Assembly (NCBI RefSeq): GCF_019456655.1
Contig: NZ_CP080332.1
Span: 1 to 64,000 of the forward strand
DNA: 64,000 bases
Reading direction: 5' to 3'
Source: Mycolicibacterium diernhoferi
Lineage (GTDB): Bacteria; Actinomycetota; Actinomycetes; Mycobacteriales; Mycobacteriaceae
Shown: piece after piece, positions 32,115-42,140 of the stretch
Layout: each line of letters starts with the position of its first letter
How positions within the stretch are numbered: position 1 is the first letter of the stretch
Made by a program: the position numbers and the translations under genes
The notes under the pieces: model-generated
Told to the model about the DNA's origin: nothing
Database searches by the model: none
What the model saw: only the letters and a program-made list of their open reading frames with translations

Positions 32115-33877
32115 CAGATCATCTCCTCTTGGATGGGGGCGGGCTGTTTCCCGGTGCGCAGCCGGGCGTCGATGACGTTGACCAGGTGGGTGAGCGGAAT
32201 GGTCAGGATCAGGTAGAACAGTCCGGCGGCGACCAGCGGCGAGAGGTTCCCGGTCTGGGCGTTCAGGTCGCGCCCGACCTGGAAGAGCTCGCGCTGATTG
32301 GCGACCAGGCCGAGGAAGTACACCAGCGAGGACGCCTTCAGCAGGGAGATGAACTGGTTGACCAGCGCGGGCAGCACCCGTCGGATCCCCTGCGGGATGA
32401 TCACCAGCTGCATCGAGGCCGAGTAGCTGAAGCCCAGGGCACGGGAGGCCTCCATCTGCCCGGTCTCCACACTCTGGATGCCGGACCGGAAGATCTCGCC
32501 GACGTAGGCCGCCGACATCAGGCCCAGCGCGGCGATGCCGAGCGGGTACGGATTGTTGCCGGTGATGCCGCCGACGATCGGGCCGATGCCCAGCCCGATG
32601 ATCAGGATGATCACCACCTCCGGAAGGCCGCGGAAGATGTCGGTGTACACCCGCGCCGGCCAGCGCAGCAACCGGGACCGGGAGATCCCGGCGACCGCCA
32701 GCAGCAGGCCCAGCACCACACCGATGACCGCCGCGCCGGCGGTGAGGATCAGTGTGTTGGGCAGGCCGGTCTTGAACAGGTCGGGAATGGCCTGGCGGTA
32801 CAGATCCCAGTTCAGGAAGGAATCGGCGAGTTGGCCGAGCACCGATCTGGGTGCCGTCGGCGCCCCCGGTGTGGTGTTCTGCGGCCGTTCGGCGGCGATC
32901 GCCGCGAAGTCCGGAAGTTGCGGTGCGGGTGCGGCTTTGGAGCCGGGCTTCCAGCCCGGCGGTAGTGCGCGGGGCACCCAGTCGGTGTAGAGCCGGGACC
33001 AGGTGCCGTCGGCGATCACCGCGTCCAGCCCGGAGTTGAGCGCGTCGATCAGCGGTTGGTTCTCCTTGGCCACGGCGTATGCGACGAAATTGTCCAAGCT
33101 GAACGTGTTTTCGATGATCTCGACCGGATCGCCCGGCTGCACCGTTCCGACGGCCTGTTGCGACGGGGCCACCCAGGCATCGATCTGGCGGGTCTTGAGG
33201 CTCCCGTACACGGTGTTGTAGTCCGGGAACTTCACCGGATCCAGGCCGAGGGTGTCCACCACGTAGGCCTCCTGGACGGTGCCCTGGACGACACCGATCC
33301 GCTGGCCGGCAGCCAGTTCGGAGAAGCTGGTGATCGGTGAGCCGGACGGCACCACCAGCGAGAAGTAGCCGAAGTCATAGCCGTTGGTGAATCCGACGGT
33401 CTGGCGCCGGGCATCGGTGGTGGTGATCGACGACGATCCGACGTCGAAACGGCCCGAGGCGACCTGGGCCAGCAGCCCGGAGAAATCGGTGCCGACGAAG
33501 TTGATCCGCAGGCCCAGTTTGTCCGCGATGGCCCGCAACACCTCGTTGTCGAAACCGGTGAACTGGCTGGCCGCGTTGATGCAGATGCTCGGCGGGGCGT
33601 CGGACAGGGTGCCGACGGTCAGCACGCCCGGGGTGGCCAGACGCAGCGCGGCGGTGTCGATGCTGTCCAGGGGTACGACGCCGGGGGTGGTGTACTTGTC
33701 GGCCCCGGGGCCTTGCGCGGCCGCGGCCAGGTTGGTGGGCAGCGCACTGGCGCTGTCGATACCGGGCGGGGCGCACTGATCCGCGGCGGCCGGCGCGGCC
33801 AACCCGATCGAGCAGGCCAGGAGGGCGAGCAGTACCGCCAGCAACGGGTGCACGGTCCGGCGAAGCAACGGGGTCAT
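32114..33877 (-). CDS. Fused amino-acid binding protein and ABC permease
   Basis: 587 residues. Signal sequence (about 1-32, ending APAAAD), a family-3 solute-binding domain (about 75-305; GVLTVGTLSDAPP, FTGFDNEVLRAIADKLG, GRFDVGSSSITTTDARRQ), a Pro-rich linker, then a HisM/GlnP permease domain with membrane segments and the EAA loop EASRALGFSYSASMQLVIIPQGIRRVLPALVNQ. Binding protein and channel are in one chain, as in GlnP of lactic acid bacteria. With the downstream ATPase it makes a complete importer, probably for glutamine/glutamate or another polar amino acid. Confidence 0.92.
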   Translation of the reverse strand: MTPLLRRTVHPLLAVLLALLACSIGLAAPAAADQCAPPGIDSASALPTNLAAAAQGPGADKYTTPGVVPLDSIDTAALRLATPGVLTVGTLSDAPPSICINAASQFTGFDNEVLRAIADKLGLRINFVGTDFSGLLAQVASGRFDVGSSSITTTDARRQTVGFTNGYDFGYFSLVVPSGSPITSFSELAAGQRIGVVQGTVQEAYVVDTLGLDPVKFPDYNTVYGSLKTRQIDAWVAPSQQAVGTVQPGDPVEIIENTFSLDNFVAYAVAKENQPLIDALNSGLDAVIADGTWSRLYTDWVPRALPPGWKPGSKAAPAPQLPDFAAIAAERPQNTTPGAPTAPRSVLGQLADSFLNWDLYRQAIPDLFKTGLPNTLILTAGAAVIGVVLGLLLAVAGISRSRLLRWPARVYTDIFRGLPEVVIILIIGLGIGPIVGGITGNNPYPLGIAALGLMSAAYVGEIFRSGIQSVETGQMEASRALGFSYSASMQLVIIPQGIRRVLPALVNQFISLLKASSLVYFLGLVANQRELFQVGRDLNAQTGNLSPLVAAGLFYLILTIPLTHLVNVIDARLRTGKQPAPIQEEMI

Positions 33878-33917
33878 GACAGAAAAGCTAGTCGCTGCGG
33901 GGGTGCGGTCGAACCCT

Positions 33918-34574
33918 TCAACTCATTTCGAGTACTCCGCGGCGCACCAGTTCGGTCAGCATGATGGTGCCCAACACCTCCGAGGCCGCGACGCAGGCGG
34001 CCCGCGCCGCACCCGGATCCCGGGCCGTGATGGCCGCGGTCTGCGCCCGGTAGTGCTCGAGCAACTCGCCCGGTGCGTCCAGATGAGCGGCCCAGAACGC
34101 GGGCGGTATGAACGTGTGCGCCGCCGCGATGGCGGCCTGCAGCCGCGGGCCGCTGTGTGCTTCGGTGACCGCCTGCCGGTACAGCTCCGCGGTTTCGTGG
34201 AAGGTGCGGGGGTCCCGGCTGTTCCGCAGGTTCGCGGTCAGTGTCCGCAGCGTGGTGTGCAGCTCCGGTCGGCCCGCGGTGGCGGCGCGGGCCGCGGCGA
34301 TGCCGTGGAGCACACCGTAGAGCTCATGGTGTTCACGCAGCACCTCGGCGTCGAAGCGCTGGATGAAGGCGCCGCGGTGGTACTGGGTCGCGAGGATCCC
34401 GTCGTGCTCGAGCTGCACCACGGCTTCCTGAATGGGAACCCTGCTGATCCCCAGCTCGGCGGCGATCTCGTTGCGGTCCAACCGATCCCCCGAGCGCAGT
34501 TTCCCGGTCAGGATCGAGTTCACCACGTAGCTGACAACCAGGTCCTTTTCTTTGACCCCGTACTTCTTGGGCAT
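33918..34574 (-). CDS. GntR/FadR-family regulator (Rv0043c family)
   Basis: 218 residues. N-terminal winged helix: YVVNSILTGKLRSGDRLDRNEIAAELGISRVPIQEAVVQLEHDGILATQYHRGAFI. The C-terminal helical ligand domain (FCD-like) spans about 80-218. Effector unknown. It lies upstream of, and on the same strand as, the amino-acid transporter (gap 40 bases) and may regulate it; that is inference. Confidence 0.9.
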   Translation of the reverse strand: MPKKYGVKEKDLVVSYVVNSILTGKLRSGDRLDRNEIAAELGISRVPIQEAVVQLEHDGILATQYHRGAFIQRFDAEVLREHHELYGVLHGIAAARAATAGRPELHTTLRTLTANLRNSRDPRTFHETAELYRQAVTEAHSGPRLQAAIAAAHTFIPPAFWAAHLDAPGELLEHYRAQTAAITARDPGAARAACVAASEVLGTIMLTELVRRGVLEMS

Positions 34575-34626
34575 AGCGGGTGCAGTCTCTCACGCAGAAA
34601 CGCTGCGTGGGCCGCTCCCTTTTTGG

Positions 34627-35430
34627 TCAGCCGGCGGCCCGGTCGTCGCGCCACTTCACCAGAGCCTCGGCGATACTCAGGTCGTAGTCGGGCCCGTTGA
34701 CGCCGACGGTAAGCAGCGTCACACCGAGGTCGACGAGTGTCTGCGCGCCGGCCAGTGCGGCCTCCACGCTCGTCTCCGGCACACCCGAGGAGCGTTCGAT
34801 GGCGGCGGGATCACGGCCCACATCGGCGCAGTGCCGGTCGAGCACCGCGGCCTTGGCCGGGTAGGTGTCACCGTCGGTGAAGCCGTGCCAGATGTGGGCG
34901 TGCTCGGCGACCAGGCGTAACGTCTTGCGCTCGCCCTGCCCGCCGATCAGGATCGGGATGTCGCGCAGCGGAGCGGGATTGAGCTTTCCCAACCGTGCGG
35001 TGATGCGCGGCAGTGCGGCGGTCAGGTCGTCGATGCGGCTGCCCGCGGTGCCGAAGTCGTAGCCGTACTCGTCGTAATCCTTTTGTTTCCAACCGGATCC
35101 GATGCCCAGGATGAGGCGGCCGTCGGAGATGTTGTCGACGGTGCGCGCCATGTCGGCGAGCAGGTCGGGGTTGCGGTAGGAGTTGCAGGTGACCAGCGCG
35201 CCGATCTCCAGCCGCGAGGTCTGCTCGGCCCAGGCGGCCAGCATCGTCCAGCATTCGTAGTGCGCGCCGTCCGGGTCGCCGTACAGCGGGAAGAAGTGGT
35301 CCCAGTTGAACGCGACGTCGATGCCGATGTCCTCGGCCCGGCGCACCGCGTCGCGGATGTGGCCGTAGGTGGGGGAGTGCTGGGGCTGCAGTTGGACGCC
35401 GATGCGGATGGGGCGCGGAGAGGAAGTCAT
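34627..35430 (-). CDS. LLM-class F420-dependent oxidoreductase (Rv0044c family)
   Basis: 267 residues. Luciferase-like TIM barrel with [45 protein letters not shown] near the N-terminus, [41 protein letters not shown] and [22 protein letters not shown]. These are hallmarks of mycobacterial F420-dependent enzymes. ATG 35430 ([11 protein letters not shown]) is preferred. Substrate unknown. Confidence 0.9.
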   Translation of the reverse strand: MTSSPRPIRIGVQLQPQHSPTYGHIRDAVRRAEDIGIDVAFNWDHFFPLYGDPDGAHYECWTMLAAWAEQTSRLEIGALVTCNSYRNPDLLADMARTVDNISDGRLILGIGSGWKQKDYDEYGYDFGTAGSRIDDLTAALPRITARLGKLNPAPLRDIPILIGGQGERKTLRLVAEHAHIWHGFTDGDTYPAKAAVLDRHCADVGRDPAAIERSSGVPETSVEAALAGAQTLVDLGVTLLTVGVNGPDYDLSIAEALVKWRDDRAAG

Positions 35431-35450
35431 GGTTCCACTACTACCCCGAA

Positions 35451-37454
35451 TCAGACGCCGATGTTGCCGTTGTCCCGCCACACCGCCACCACCGCGGGCC
35501 GGGCCGGCGCGCCGCCCCCGTCCGGCCAGTGTGAAAGCGGGTTGTCCAGGCTGTACTCATCGCCCTCGCCAGGGTGCTGAACGCTGACGGTGATCAAGTC
35601 GTCGGTGACCACCGGCCCGCACGTCTCCGCGCCGATCGGCACCGTGAGAAACTGCTTGGTCTCACCGCGGTTGGGTCCGTCCAAGGCCACGGCGAACAGA
35701 CCGTCGTTGCCCTCCAACGCGTTCCCGTCGGTGGAGATCCACAGGTTGCCCTGGCTGTCGAAGGCCAGGTTGTCCGGGCAGGAGATCGGACTGACCTTGG
35801 ACTTGTCGAAGCCGCCGTAGTAGGTGTCGGCCGCGGCCGGATCCCCGCACACCAGCAGCAGGTCCCAGGTGAAGGTGGTGCCGGCATGGTCATCGGTGAT
35901 CTCCAGGACCTGACCGTTCTTGTTCTCGTTGCGCGGATTGGCCCCGTCGGGCCCGGGCTTGCCCTCGGTGCCGCGCTTGTCGTTGTTGGTCAGCGCGACG
36001 TAGACCTTTCCGGTCTTCGGGTTCGCCTCGAAATCCTCGGGCCGGTCCATCTTGGTGGCACCCGCCCGGTCGGCGGCCAGCCGGGTGAACACCGCGACGT
36101 CCTGCGCGGTGAAACCGTCGACCAGGGACTCGGCGACGTCGGTCCCGGAGTGCAGCAGCGGGATCCAGGTACCGCTGCCCGGGTTCTGCCCGGACAACGT
36201 CGCGACGTACAGCGTGCCCTCGGACAGCAGTCGCATGTTGTGCGCGGTATCGCCGGGTCGGATCTTGTTGGCCGAGACGAACTTGTACATGTAGTCGAAA
36301 CGCTCGTCGTCGCCGGTGTACACCACCACGGTGCCGTCGTCGGTGACGTGGACGGTGGCGCCCTCGTGTTTGAACCGGCCGAGTGCGGAGTGTTTCACCG
36401 GCACCGACGCCGGGTCCCAGGGGTCGACCTCGATGACGCAGCCGAAGCGGTTCACCTCGTTGGGGGTGGCCCCCAGATCGAAGCGCGGGTCGAACGTCTC
36501 CCATCTGTGTTCCGAGGGTTCGGCCAGCACGCCGTAGCGCTTGGCCTTGTCCGGGTCGGGGAGCGCGGTGCCTTCGGCCGAACCGAAGTAGGTGTGGAAG
36601 TTCTCCTCACCGGAAAGGACGGTCCCCCAGGGTGTTACACCACCGGCACAGTTGGCGAAGGTGCCCAGCACGGCCCGGCCGGTGGGGTCGGCGACGGTCT
36701 TGACGGTGTCGGCGCCGGCGGCCGGGCCGTCCAGGATGAACGGGGTGTCGGCGGTGATGCGGCGGTTGTAGCGGCCCAGCACGGGTCGCAGTCCGCCCTG
36801 CGGGCTGCGTTCCACCTCGACGACCGAGAGCCCCAGCGCGGCGACCTCCACGTCGAACTGCTCGCGGGTCGGGGCGTCGGGGTCGTAGCCGGGGAACATG
36901 AACTGTGGGCTGTTGTATTCGTGGTTGACCACGAGCAGGAAGCGGTCGGGCCGTCCGGTGATGGGCAACAGCGCAGCGAAATCGTTGTTGAAACCGAACT
37001 GCTGACGCTGCGCGGCGCCGGTCTGCCCGGCGATGTCGAACACCGGTGCGCCGGGCAGCACCGGGTCGCCCCAGCCGATCACCACGCGCTGCTGGTAGCC
37101 GTCCGGGATCACCACCGCGTCTTCGGTGTTGACCGCGACGCTGTCGAAGCGCATCCCCGCGGGGGAATCGGGCGCGGCGGCAGGGGAGATGGAAGTCTCG
37201 GTGGCGGCGGGCTTTTCGCCGGTACCGCAGGCGGCCAACACCGACCCCGCGCCGATCGCCAGCACCGCGACACCACCGACGCGCAGCGCAGATCGGCGCG
37301 ACATCGCCGCCACGATATCGCCGAAGTACTCGTTGTCGCTGGAGTTGGGCGCCGGCCTGGAACAGGCGTCCCCGCACCGGTTGCGGCAGGTGATGTGTTG
37401 GCGCGACGACCGTCCCCGGTGCGCGACAAAGAGATTCAACGGTGCAAGCGTCAT
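35451..37454 (-). CDS. phoX: PhoX-family alkaline phosphatase (Tat-exported)
   Basis: 667 residues. The N-terminus has the PhoX-type [15 protein letters not shown]...EYFGDIV segment, then a twin-arginine signal [26 protein letters not shown] whose AAC may act as a lipobox. The body carries family motifs [28 protein letters not shown] and [20 protein letters not shown]. PhoX enzymes are extracytoplasmic calcium/iron phosphomonoesterases that supply phosphate. ATG at 37454. Divergent from the next gene. Confidence 0.9.
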   Translation of the reverse strand: MTLAPLNLFVAHRGRSSRQHITCRNRCGDACSRPAPNSSDNEYFGDIVAAMSRRSALRVGGVAVLAIGAGSVLAACGTGEKPAATETSISPAAAPDSPAGMRFDSVAVNTEDAVVIPDGYQQRVVIGWGDPVLPGAPVFDIAGQTGAAQRQQFGFNNDFAALLPITGRPDRFLLVVNHEYNSPQFMFPGYDPDAPTREQFDVEVAALGLSVVEVERSPQGGLRPVLGRYNRRITADTPFILDGPAAGADTVKTVADPTGRAVLGTFANCAGGVTPWGTVLSGEENFHTYFGSAEGTALPDPDKAKRYGVLAEPSEHRWETFDPRFDLGATPNEVNRFGCVIEVDPWDPASVPVKHSALGRFKHEGATVHVTDDGTVVVYTGDDERFDYMYKFVSANKIRPGDTAHNMRLLSEGTLYVATLSGQNPGSGTWIPLLHSGTDVAESLVDGFTAQDVAVFTRLAADRAGATKMDRPEDFEANPKTGKVYVALTNNDKRGTEGKPGPDGANPRNENKNGQVLEITDDHAGTTFTWDLLLVCGDPAAADTYYGGFDKSKVSPISCPDNLAFDSQGNLWISTDGNALEGNDGLFAVALDGPNRGETKQFLTVPIGAETCGPVVTDDLITVSVQHPGEGDEYSLDNPLSHWPDGGGAPARPAVVAVWRDNGNIGV

Positions 37455-37622
37455 GGGGAAAAGCTACGAGGCTCAGACGAGCAGCAGGCAAGTAGAAGAT
37501 GAACGGTGGTCGACGGGCCGATTATCCACAATCCGCAATTTTTGCCGGTTCACAGAATTTGCCGGACCCGGTTGGTTGCGGCGCGTACATTTCGGTCAAC
37601 ACTATTGACGAGGGAGTCAAAT

Positions 37623-39320
37623 ATGCCCATCGGGGATACCAGGACCGGTTCGCCCGCTCGGCGGTGGCTGCAGCTCGGTGTCGCATCGGCGGGAATGGGC
37701 GCCGCCATGTGGGGGCTCTCTATCGCTGGGCCCCAGGTGGGCACCGCCGAGGCGGACACCGGGGGTAAGTCCTCGGCAGCGTCGAGTGCCTCCGCATCCG
37801 ATGGTCAGCGCTCGGTTCGATCCGTGCGGACGGTCCGGTCGGCGGGGGATCCGCGGCGCGCGGCACGTGCGGCGCACACCGAGACCGACTTCGATGCCGA
37901 ATCGCCCACCGTCGACGAGCGGCCCGCCCGCGGACTCGGCAAGGACGGCAAGGACGCCAAGGAAGTCGCCGGCACAGCCGGCGCCCCGGAACTGACGGTC
38001 GAGCCGACCGAGGTCACGAACACCGCTGCGCCACAAAATGTTCCGGACGCGGCTCCGGTTCCGTCGCCGACCAGATCGTGGCAGAGTCCGTACCAGCGCT
38101 GGGTGGCCCGCTCACTGGATGCCTGGACCACCAGCAGCCTGGCCTGGATCGACTCGTTGCAGACCTCGGACCGGACCAAGGGCCAACTGGAGGCGTCGTT
38201 CTTCACCGTCCGGCGCACGTTCTTCAACCAGGCGCCCACCATCGATCCGGTGCAGATCACCGGGGTGCTCGACGGCCCGGTCACCGGCACCGTGGGCGGG
38301 TACGACCCCGACGGTGACCGGATCATCTACGTGCTGACCCGCGGACCCAAGACGGGCAGTGTGCAGGTCAACCGGGACGGCACCTTCACCTACACCCCCG
38401 GCCAGGACTTCGACGGTGTGGACGCGTTCCGGGTCACCGCCATCGATATCGGATTCCACACCAATCTGCTGCAGCCGTTCCGCCCGATCGGCAGCAACCC
38501 GGTGCGGTCGCTGATCAACCAGGGCGCCGTGACGTTCGACTTCGACTACACCGAAGGCGCGCAGTACTGGACTTCCGAGCGCCGGGAGGCGCTGCAGCGC
38601 TCCGCCGATGCGCTGATCCTCTACTTCCGGGTGCTCAACCCGGTGGTGCTCAACTACGTCGTGCGGGCCCAGGACGATCCGGACTCGTCCACCCTGGCAT
38701 CCGCCGGCAGCGCACTGATCAGCCATGAACCCGGGTACTGGGACACCGTGGTGCAGCACAAGCTGCGCACCGGTATCGACGTGAACGGTACGGCCGCCGA
38801 CGGCCGGATCACCTGGAATTTCGGTAGCGATTGGGCGCTCGGCGACGAAGTCGGTGCCGACGAATTCGACTTTCAGTCGACCGCAATGCACGAACTGCTG
38901 CACTCGTTCGGGTTCCTGTCCATGACCGACGAACCCGGCGACAACGAGGGCCGCAACTGGGCGACGCTGGACCGGTTCCTGGTCACCGCGAATGGGCGCC
39001 GTCCGATCGACCGGAACCTCGACTGGGACACCGACTACGACGCAATCCTCACCGGTCAGGACGGCGGGCTCTACGTCGGTGGCCGCTATGCACGGGCGGC
39101 GTACGGCGGCAGGGCGGTCCCGCTGTACACCCCGTCGCCGTGGGAGGGCGGCAGTTCGGGCAGCCACACCGACGACAAGACCTTCATGGACGCCGGGCAG
39201 CTGATGATGAACGCCAAGACCGGGGAGGGGCTGGGCGTCCGGGTCCTCAGCGCGATGGAGATCGGCATCCTGCGCGATATCGGCTACACCGTGGTGATGG
39301 TGCTGCCGGTCAGCGGCTGA
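37623..39320 (+). CDS. Secreted zinc-metalloprotease-like protein with cadherin/VCBS-like domain
   Basis: 565 residues. ATG 37623 follows GAGGGAG at good spacing. N-terminal hydrophobic stretch (LQLGVASAGMGAAMWGLSIAG) resembles a signal sequence. A charged low-complexity region to about 170 precedes an Ig-like repeat (about 215-275: GYDPDGDRIIYVLTRGPKTG, TYTPGQDFDGVDAF), common in mycobacterial surface proteins. The catalytic-type domain contains HELLHSFGF (H423, E424, H427), and a distal GSSGSH (H515) could be the third zinc ligand. The end AMEIGILRDIGY resembles bacterial secreted metalloproteases. Protease activity is inferred. Confidence 0.75.
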   Translation: MPIGDTRTGSPARRWLQLGVASAGMGAAMWGLSIAGPQVGTAEADTGGKSSAASSASASDGQRSVRSVRTVRSAGDPRRAARAAHTETDFDAESPTVDERPARGLGKDGKDAKEVAGTAGAPELTVEPTEVTNTAAPQNVPDAAPVPSPTRSWQSPYQRWVARSLDAWTTSSLAWIDSLQTSDRTKGQLEASFFTVRRTFFNQAPTIDPVQITGVLDGPVTGTVGGYDPDGDRIIYVLTRGPKTGSVQVNRDGTFTYTPGQDFDGVDAFRVTAIDIGFHTNLLQPFRPIGSNPVRSLINQGAVTFDFDYTEGAQYWTSERREALQRSADALILYFRVLNPVVLNYVVRAQDDPDSSTLASAGSALISHEPGYWDTVVQHKLRTGIDVNGTAADGRITWNFGSDWALGDEVGADEFDFQSTAMHELLHSFGFLSMTDEPGDNEGRNWATLDRFLVTANGRRPIDRNLDWDTDYDAILTGQDGGLYVGGRYARAAYGGRAVPLYTPSPWEGGSSGSHTDDKTFMDAGQLMMNAKTGEGLGVRVLSAMEIGILRDIGYTVVMVLPVSG

Positions 39321-40233
39321 CGATGCCCCGCAGGATCTCGACCAGCTTGGCCGGCTGATCGCCCTGCACCGAATGCCCGGCGCCCTCGACGATGTGGGTC
39401 TGCCGGAAGCCGGGGGCGCCGTCGGCGAAGGCCGCCGCGTCCTCGTCGTTGACGAAGTAGGAGTTCGCCCCGCGCACCAGCGTGGTCGGCATGGTGATGG
39501 ACGGGACGTCGTCCCAGAGGCCGAGGAACGAGTCCGGCAGCCCCGCACTCATATCGGTGACACCCTTGCGCATCGAGTCGTAGCGCCAGGTCCAGGTGCC
39601 GTCGTCGAGCCGCTTGGCATTGTGGAAAACGCCGCGGCGCAACGAGTTACGATCACGGTGCGGGGCGGCGGCGACGGTCACGTCGAGCATCGCCTGGAAG
39701 CTGTCGAAGGTCCGCTCACCCTGCACCAGCGCGACCGCACCCAGCTGGGCCTTGGACATCTGCTCGTGCCGCTCCGGTGCCGACGGGGTGACGTCGACGA
39801 GCACCAGTTCGGGCACCAGCGCCGGTTCGGACGCGGCCACCCGCAGCGCGGTCAGCCCGCCCAGCGACATACCGACCACCAGCCGGGCGCCGGGGGCGTG
39901 CTCGCGCAGCACCGGTTTGACGGTTTCGGCGTTGAGTTTGGGGCCGTAGTCGCCGTCCTCGCGCCAGGCCGAGCGGCCGTGCCCGGGCAGGTCCAGCGCC
40001 AGCGCCGGCAGGCCGAGCCCGAGGATGACGGTGTCCCAGGTGTGCGCGTTCTGCCCGCCGCCGTGCAGGAACACCACCTCCGGGTCGGCGTCGCCCCATT
40101 TGATGGCGCTGATCGGGCCGAGGTGCAGCCGCTGCGCGGACGGCAGTGGGCCGCTGAGCCCGAGCTGTTCGGCATTCTCCGGGAGCAACGCGAACTCGTC
40201 GAGGTCCAGCAGGTCGTCGTCTGAGATGGCCAT
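39310..40233 (-). CDS. Alpha/beta hydrolase (Rv0045c-family esterase)
   Basis: 307 residues. Oxyanion HGGG (VVFLHGGGQNAHTWD), nucleophile elbow GMSLGG, acid in the GANSYFVNDED region and catalytic His in VEGAGHSVQGDQP. The mycobacterial Rv0045c enzyme is an ester hydrolase active on short chains. ATG 40233 is used; TTG one codon upstream is possible. The 3' end overlaps the convergent protease gene by 11 bases. A long palindrome lies just upstream of its start. Confidence 0.9.
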   Translation of the reverse strand: MAISDDDLLDLDEFALLPENAEQLGLSGPLPSAQRLHLGPISAIKWGDADPEVVFLHGGGQNAHTWDTVILGLGLPALALDLPGHGRSAWREDGDYGPKLNAETVKPVLREHAPGARLVVGMSLGGLTALRVAASEPALVPELVLVDVTPSAPERHEQMSKAQLGAVALVQGERTFDSFQAMLDVTVAAAPHRDRNSLRRGVFHNAKRLDDGTWTWRYDSMRKGVTDMSAGLPDSFLGLWDDVPSITMPTTLVRGANSYFVNDEDAAAFADGAPGFRQTHIVEGAGHSVQGDQPAKLVEILRGIVSR

Positions 40234-40256
40234 CAAACGTTTATACGTGCCCAGAA

Positions 40257-40320
40257 ACGCCGACGGTGCGGTGAGATCGACATTTCGTAGCGAAACGCGA
40301 TCTCACCGCACCGTCGGTGT
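40257..40320. repeat. Long two-tier palindrome (REP-like or terminator)
   Basis: A perfect 20-bp inverted repeat has arms at 40260-40279 and 40298-40317, extended two pairs outward past one G-T. The 18-base loop contains a second stem TTTCG-TAG-CGAAA (40283-40295). It lies between the ino1 stop and the hydrolase start on the minus strand and ends 10 bases from ino1. There is no T-run, so a canonical intrinsic terminator is doubtful. A repeated extragenic palindrome is an alternative. Confidence 0.8.
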
Positions 40321-40330
40321 GTGAAAAGAA

Positions 40331-41425
40331 TCAGCCCTGGATGAAGGCTTCCAGCTGGGTGCGCGCGACGTCGTCGGCGAGCTGCTCCGGCGGGCTCTTC
40401 ATCAGGTATGCCGAGGCTGGCAGGATCGGGCCGCCCAGGCCGCGGTCCTTGGCGATCTTGGCGGCGCGCACGGCGTCGATGATGATGCCTGCCGAGTTGG
40501 GGGAGTCCCACACCTCGAGCTTGTACTCCAGGGTCAGCGGCACGTCACCGAAGGCGCGGCCCTCCAGGCGGACGTAGGCCCACTTGCGGTCGTCCAGCCA
40601 GGCCACGTAGTCCGACGGGCCGATGTGCACGTTCTTGTCGTAGACCTTGTCGGCCAGCGAGCCGGTCAGGTTGCTGGTGACGGCCTGGGTCTTGGAGACC
40701 TTCTTGGACTCCAGGCGGTCGCGCTCCAGCATGTTCTTGAAGTCCATGTTGCCGCCGACGTTGAGCTGGTAGGTGCGGTCCAGCGTGACGCCGCGGTCCT
40801 CGAACAGCTTGGCCATCACGCGGTGGGTGATGGTGGCGCCGACCTGGCTCTTGATGTCGTCGCCGACGATCGGCACACCGGCATCCTCGAACTTCTTGGC
40901 CCACACCGGATCCGAGGCGATGAACACCGGCAGCGCGTTGACGAACGCGACCTTGGCGTCGATGGCGCACTGGGCGTAGAACTTGTCGGCCTCTTCGGAA
41001 CCGACGGGCAGGTAGGACACCAGCACGTCGACCTTGGCGTCCTTGAGGGCCTTGACCACGTCCACCGGGTCGGCGTCGGAGACCTCGATGGTCTCGGAGT
41101 AGTACTTGCCGATGCCGTCCAGGGTCGGGCCGCGCTGGACGATGATGTCGGTCGGCGGGACGTCGGCGATCTTGATGGTGTTGTTCTCCGAGGCGCCGAT
41201 CGCCTCGGACAGGTCGAAGCCGACCTTCTTGGCGTCCACGTCGAACGCGGCGACGAACTTGACGTCGCGGACGTGGTACGGGCCGAACTTCACATGCATC
41301 AGGCCGGGGACGCTGGCGTTCTCGTCCGCGTCGCGGTAGTACTGCACACCCTGGACCAAGGAGGATGCGCAGTTGCCGACTCCGACAATCGCGACCCTGA
41401 CCTCGGTGGACTCAGGCTTGGACAT
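40331..41425 (-). CDS. ino1: Myo-inositol-1-phosphate synthase
   Basis: 364 residues, NAD-dependent, converts glucose-6-phosphate to inositol-1-phosphate for phosphatidylinositol, lipoglycans and mycothiol. Motifs: [20 protein letters not shown] (NAD site), [31 protein letters not shown] and [15 protein letters not shown] 41425 is favoured because AGGAG lies 7 bases away; the ATG two codons upstream is only one base from it. Very close to Rv0046c. Confidence 0.96.
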   Translation of the reverse strand: MSKPESTEVRVAIVGVGNCASSLVQGVQYYRDADENASVPGLMHVKFGPYHVRDVKFVAAFDVDAKKVGFDLSEAIGASENNTIKIADVPPTDIIVQRGPTLDGIGKYYSETIEVSDADPVDVVKALKDAKVDVLVSYLPVGSEEADKFYAQCAIDAKVAFVNALPVFIASDPVWAKKFEDAGVPIVGDDIKSQVGATITHRVMAKLFEDRGVTLDRTYQLNVGGNMDFKNMLERDRLESKKVSKTQAVTSNLTGSLADKVYDKNVHIGPSDYVAWLDDRKWAYVRLEGRAFGDVPLTLEYKLEVWDSPNSAGIIIDAVRAAKIAKDRGLGGPILPASAYLMKSPPEQLADDVARTQLEAFIQG

Positions 41426-41464
41426 GGTCATTCTCCTTCGGATCCTCGATGGTCGGTGTGGTGT

Positions 41465-42013
41465 TCACGGCTGTGCTTCCGGGTTGCCCTGCGCGACGCG
41501 TTCGGCCGTGATCAGTTCGTTGAGCCATTTGACTTCGCGCTCGCTGGACTCCAGGCCCAGCTGATGAAGCTGCTTGGTGTAGCGGTCCAGTGACGTGCTG
41601 GCCCGTGCGATCGCTTCCCGCAGGCCCTCGCGGCGTTCCTCCACCTGGCGGCGGCGGCCCTCCAGGATGCGCATCCTGGCCTCGGCCGGCGTGCGGTTGA
41701 AGAACGCCAGGTGCACGCCGAAACCGTCGTCGGTGTAGTTCTGCGGTCCGGTGTCGGCCACCAGTTCGGCGAATCGGGCCTTGCCCGCATCGCTGAGTTG
41801 GTAGACGCGCCGGGCGCGGCGCATCTTCGGGGTTCCGTCCGGCGCGGCGTCCTCGACGATGAGGCCGTCGGCTTGCATGCGGCGCAACGCCGGGTAGAGG
41901 GAGCCGTAAGAGAAGGCGCGAAAAGCGCCCAGCAAGCCGGTCAGCCGCTTACGAAGTTCGTAGCCGTGCATCGGTGACTCCAACAGAAGTCCGAGGATGG
42001 CGAGCTCCAGCAT
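41465..42013 (-). CDS. PadR-family transcriptional regulator (Rv0047c family)
   Basis: 182 residues. PadR winged helix: MLELAILGLLLESPMHGYELRKRL, SYGSLYPALRRMQADGLI and RRVYQLSDAGKARF, with the Vir-like C-terminal coiled helices (REGLREAIARASTSLDRY...). ATG 42013 has GGAGGTGA four bases upstream. Immediately upstream of ino1 on the same strand (39 bases), so it may control ino1 and itself. Confidence 0.93.
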   Translation of the reverse strand: MLELAILGLLLESPMHGYELRKRLTGLLGAFRAFSYGSLYPALRRMQADGLIVEDAAPDGTPKMRRARRVYQLSDAGKARFAELVADTGPQNYTDDGFGVHLAFFNRTPAEARMRILEGRRRQVEERREGLREAIARASTSLDRYTKQLHQLGLESSEREVKWLNELITAERVAQGNPEAQP

Positions 42014-42140
42014 CGAGTCACCTCCCCCTGTTTTTGCGGCCGGCGGCCGCAACCATTCGTCTTCGCTTTGTCGGTCGCTACGACGAACCAACACCTCGCG
42101 CAACTGTATCGCGCCGATATATAACTCGCTACATCGGGCG

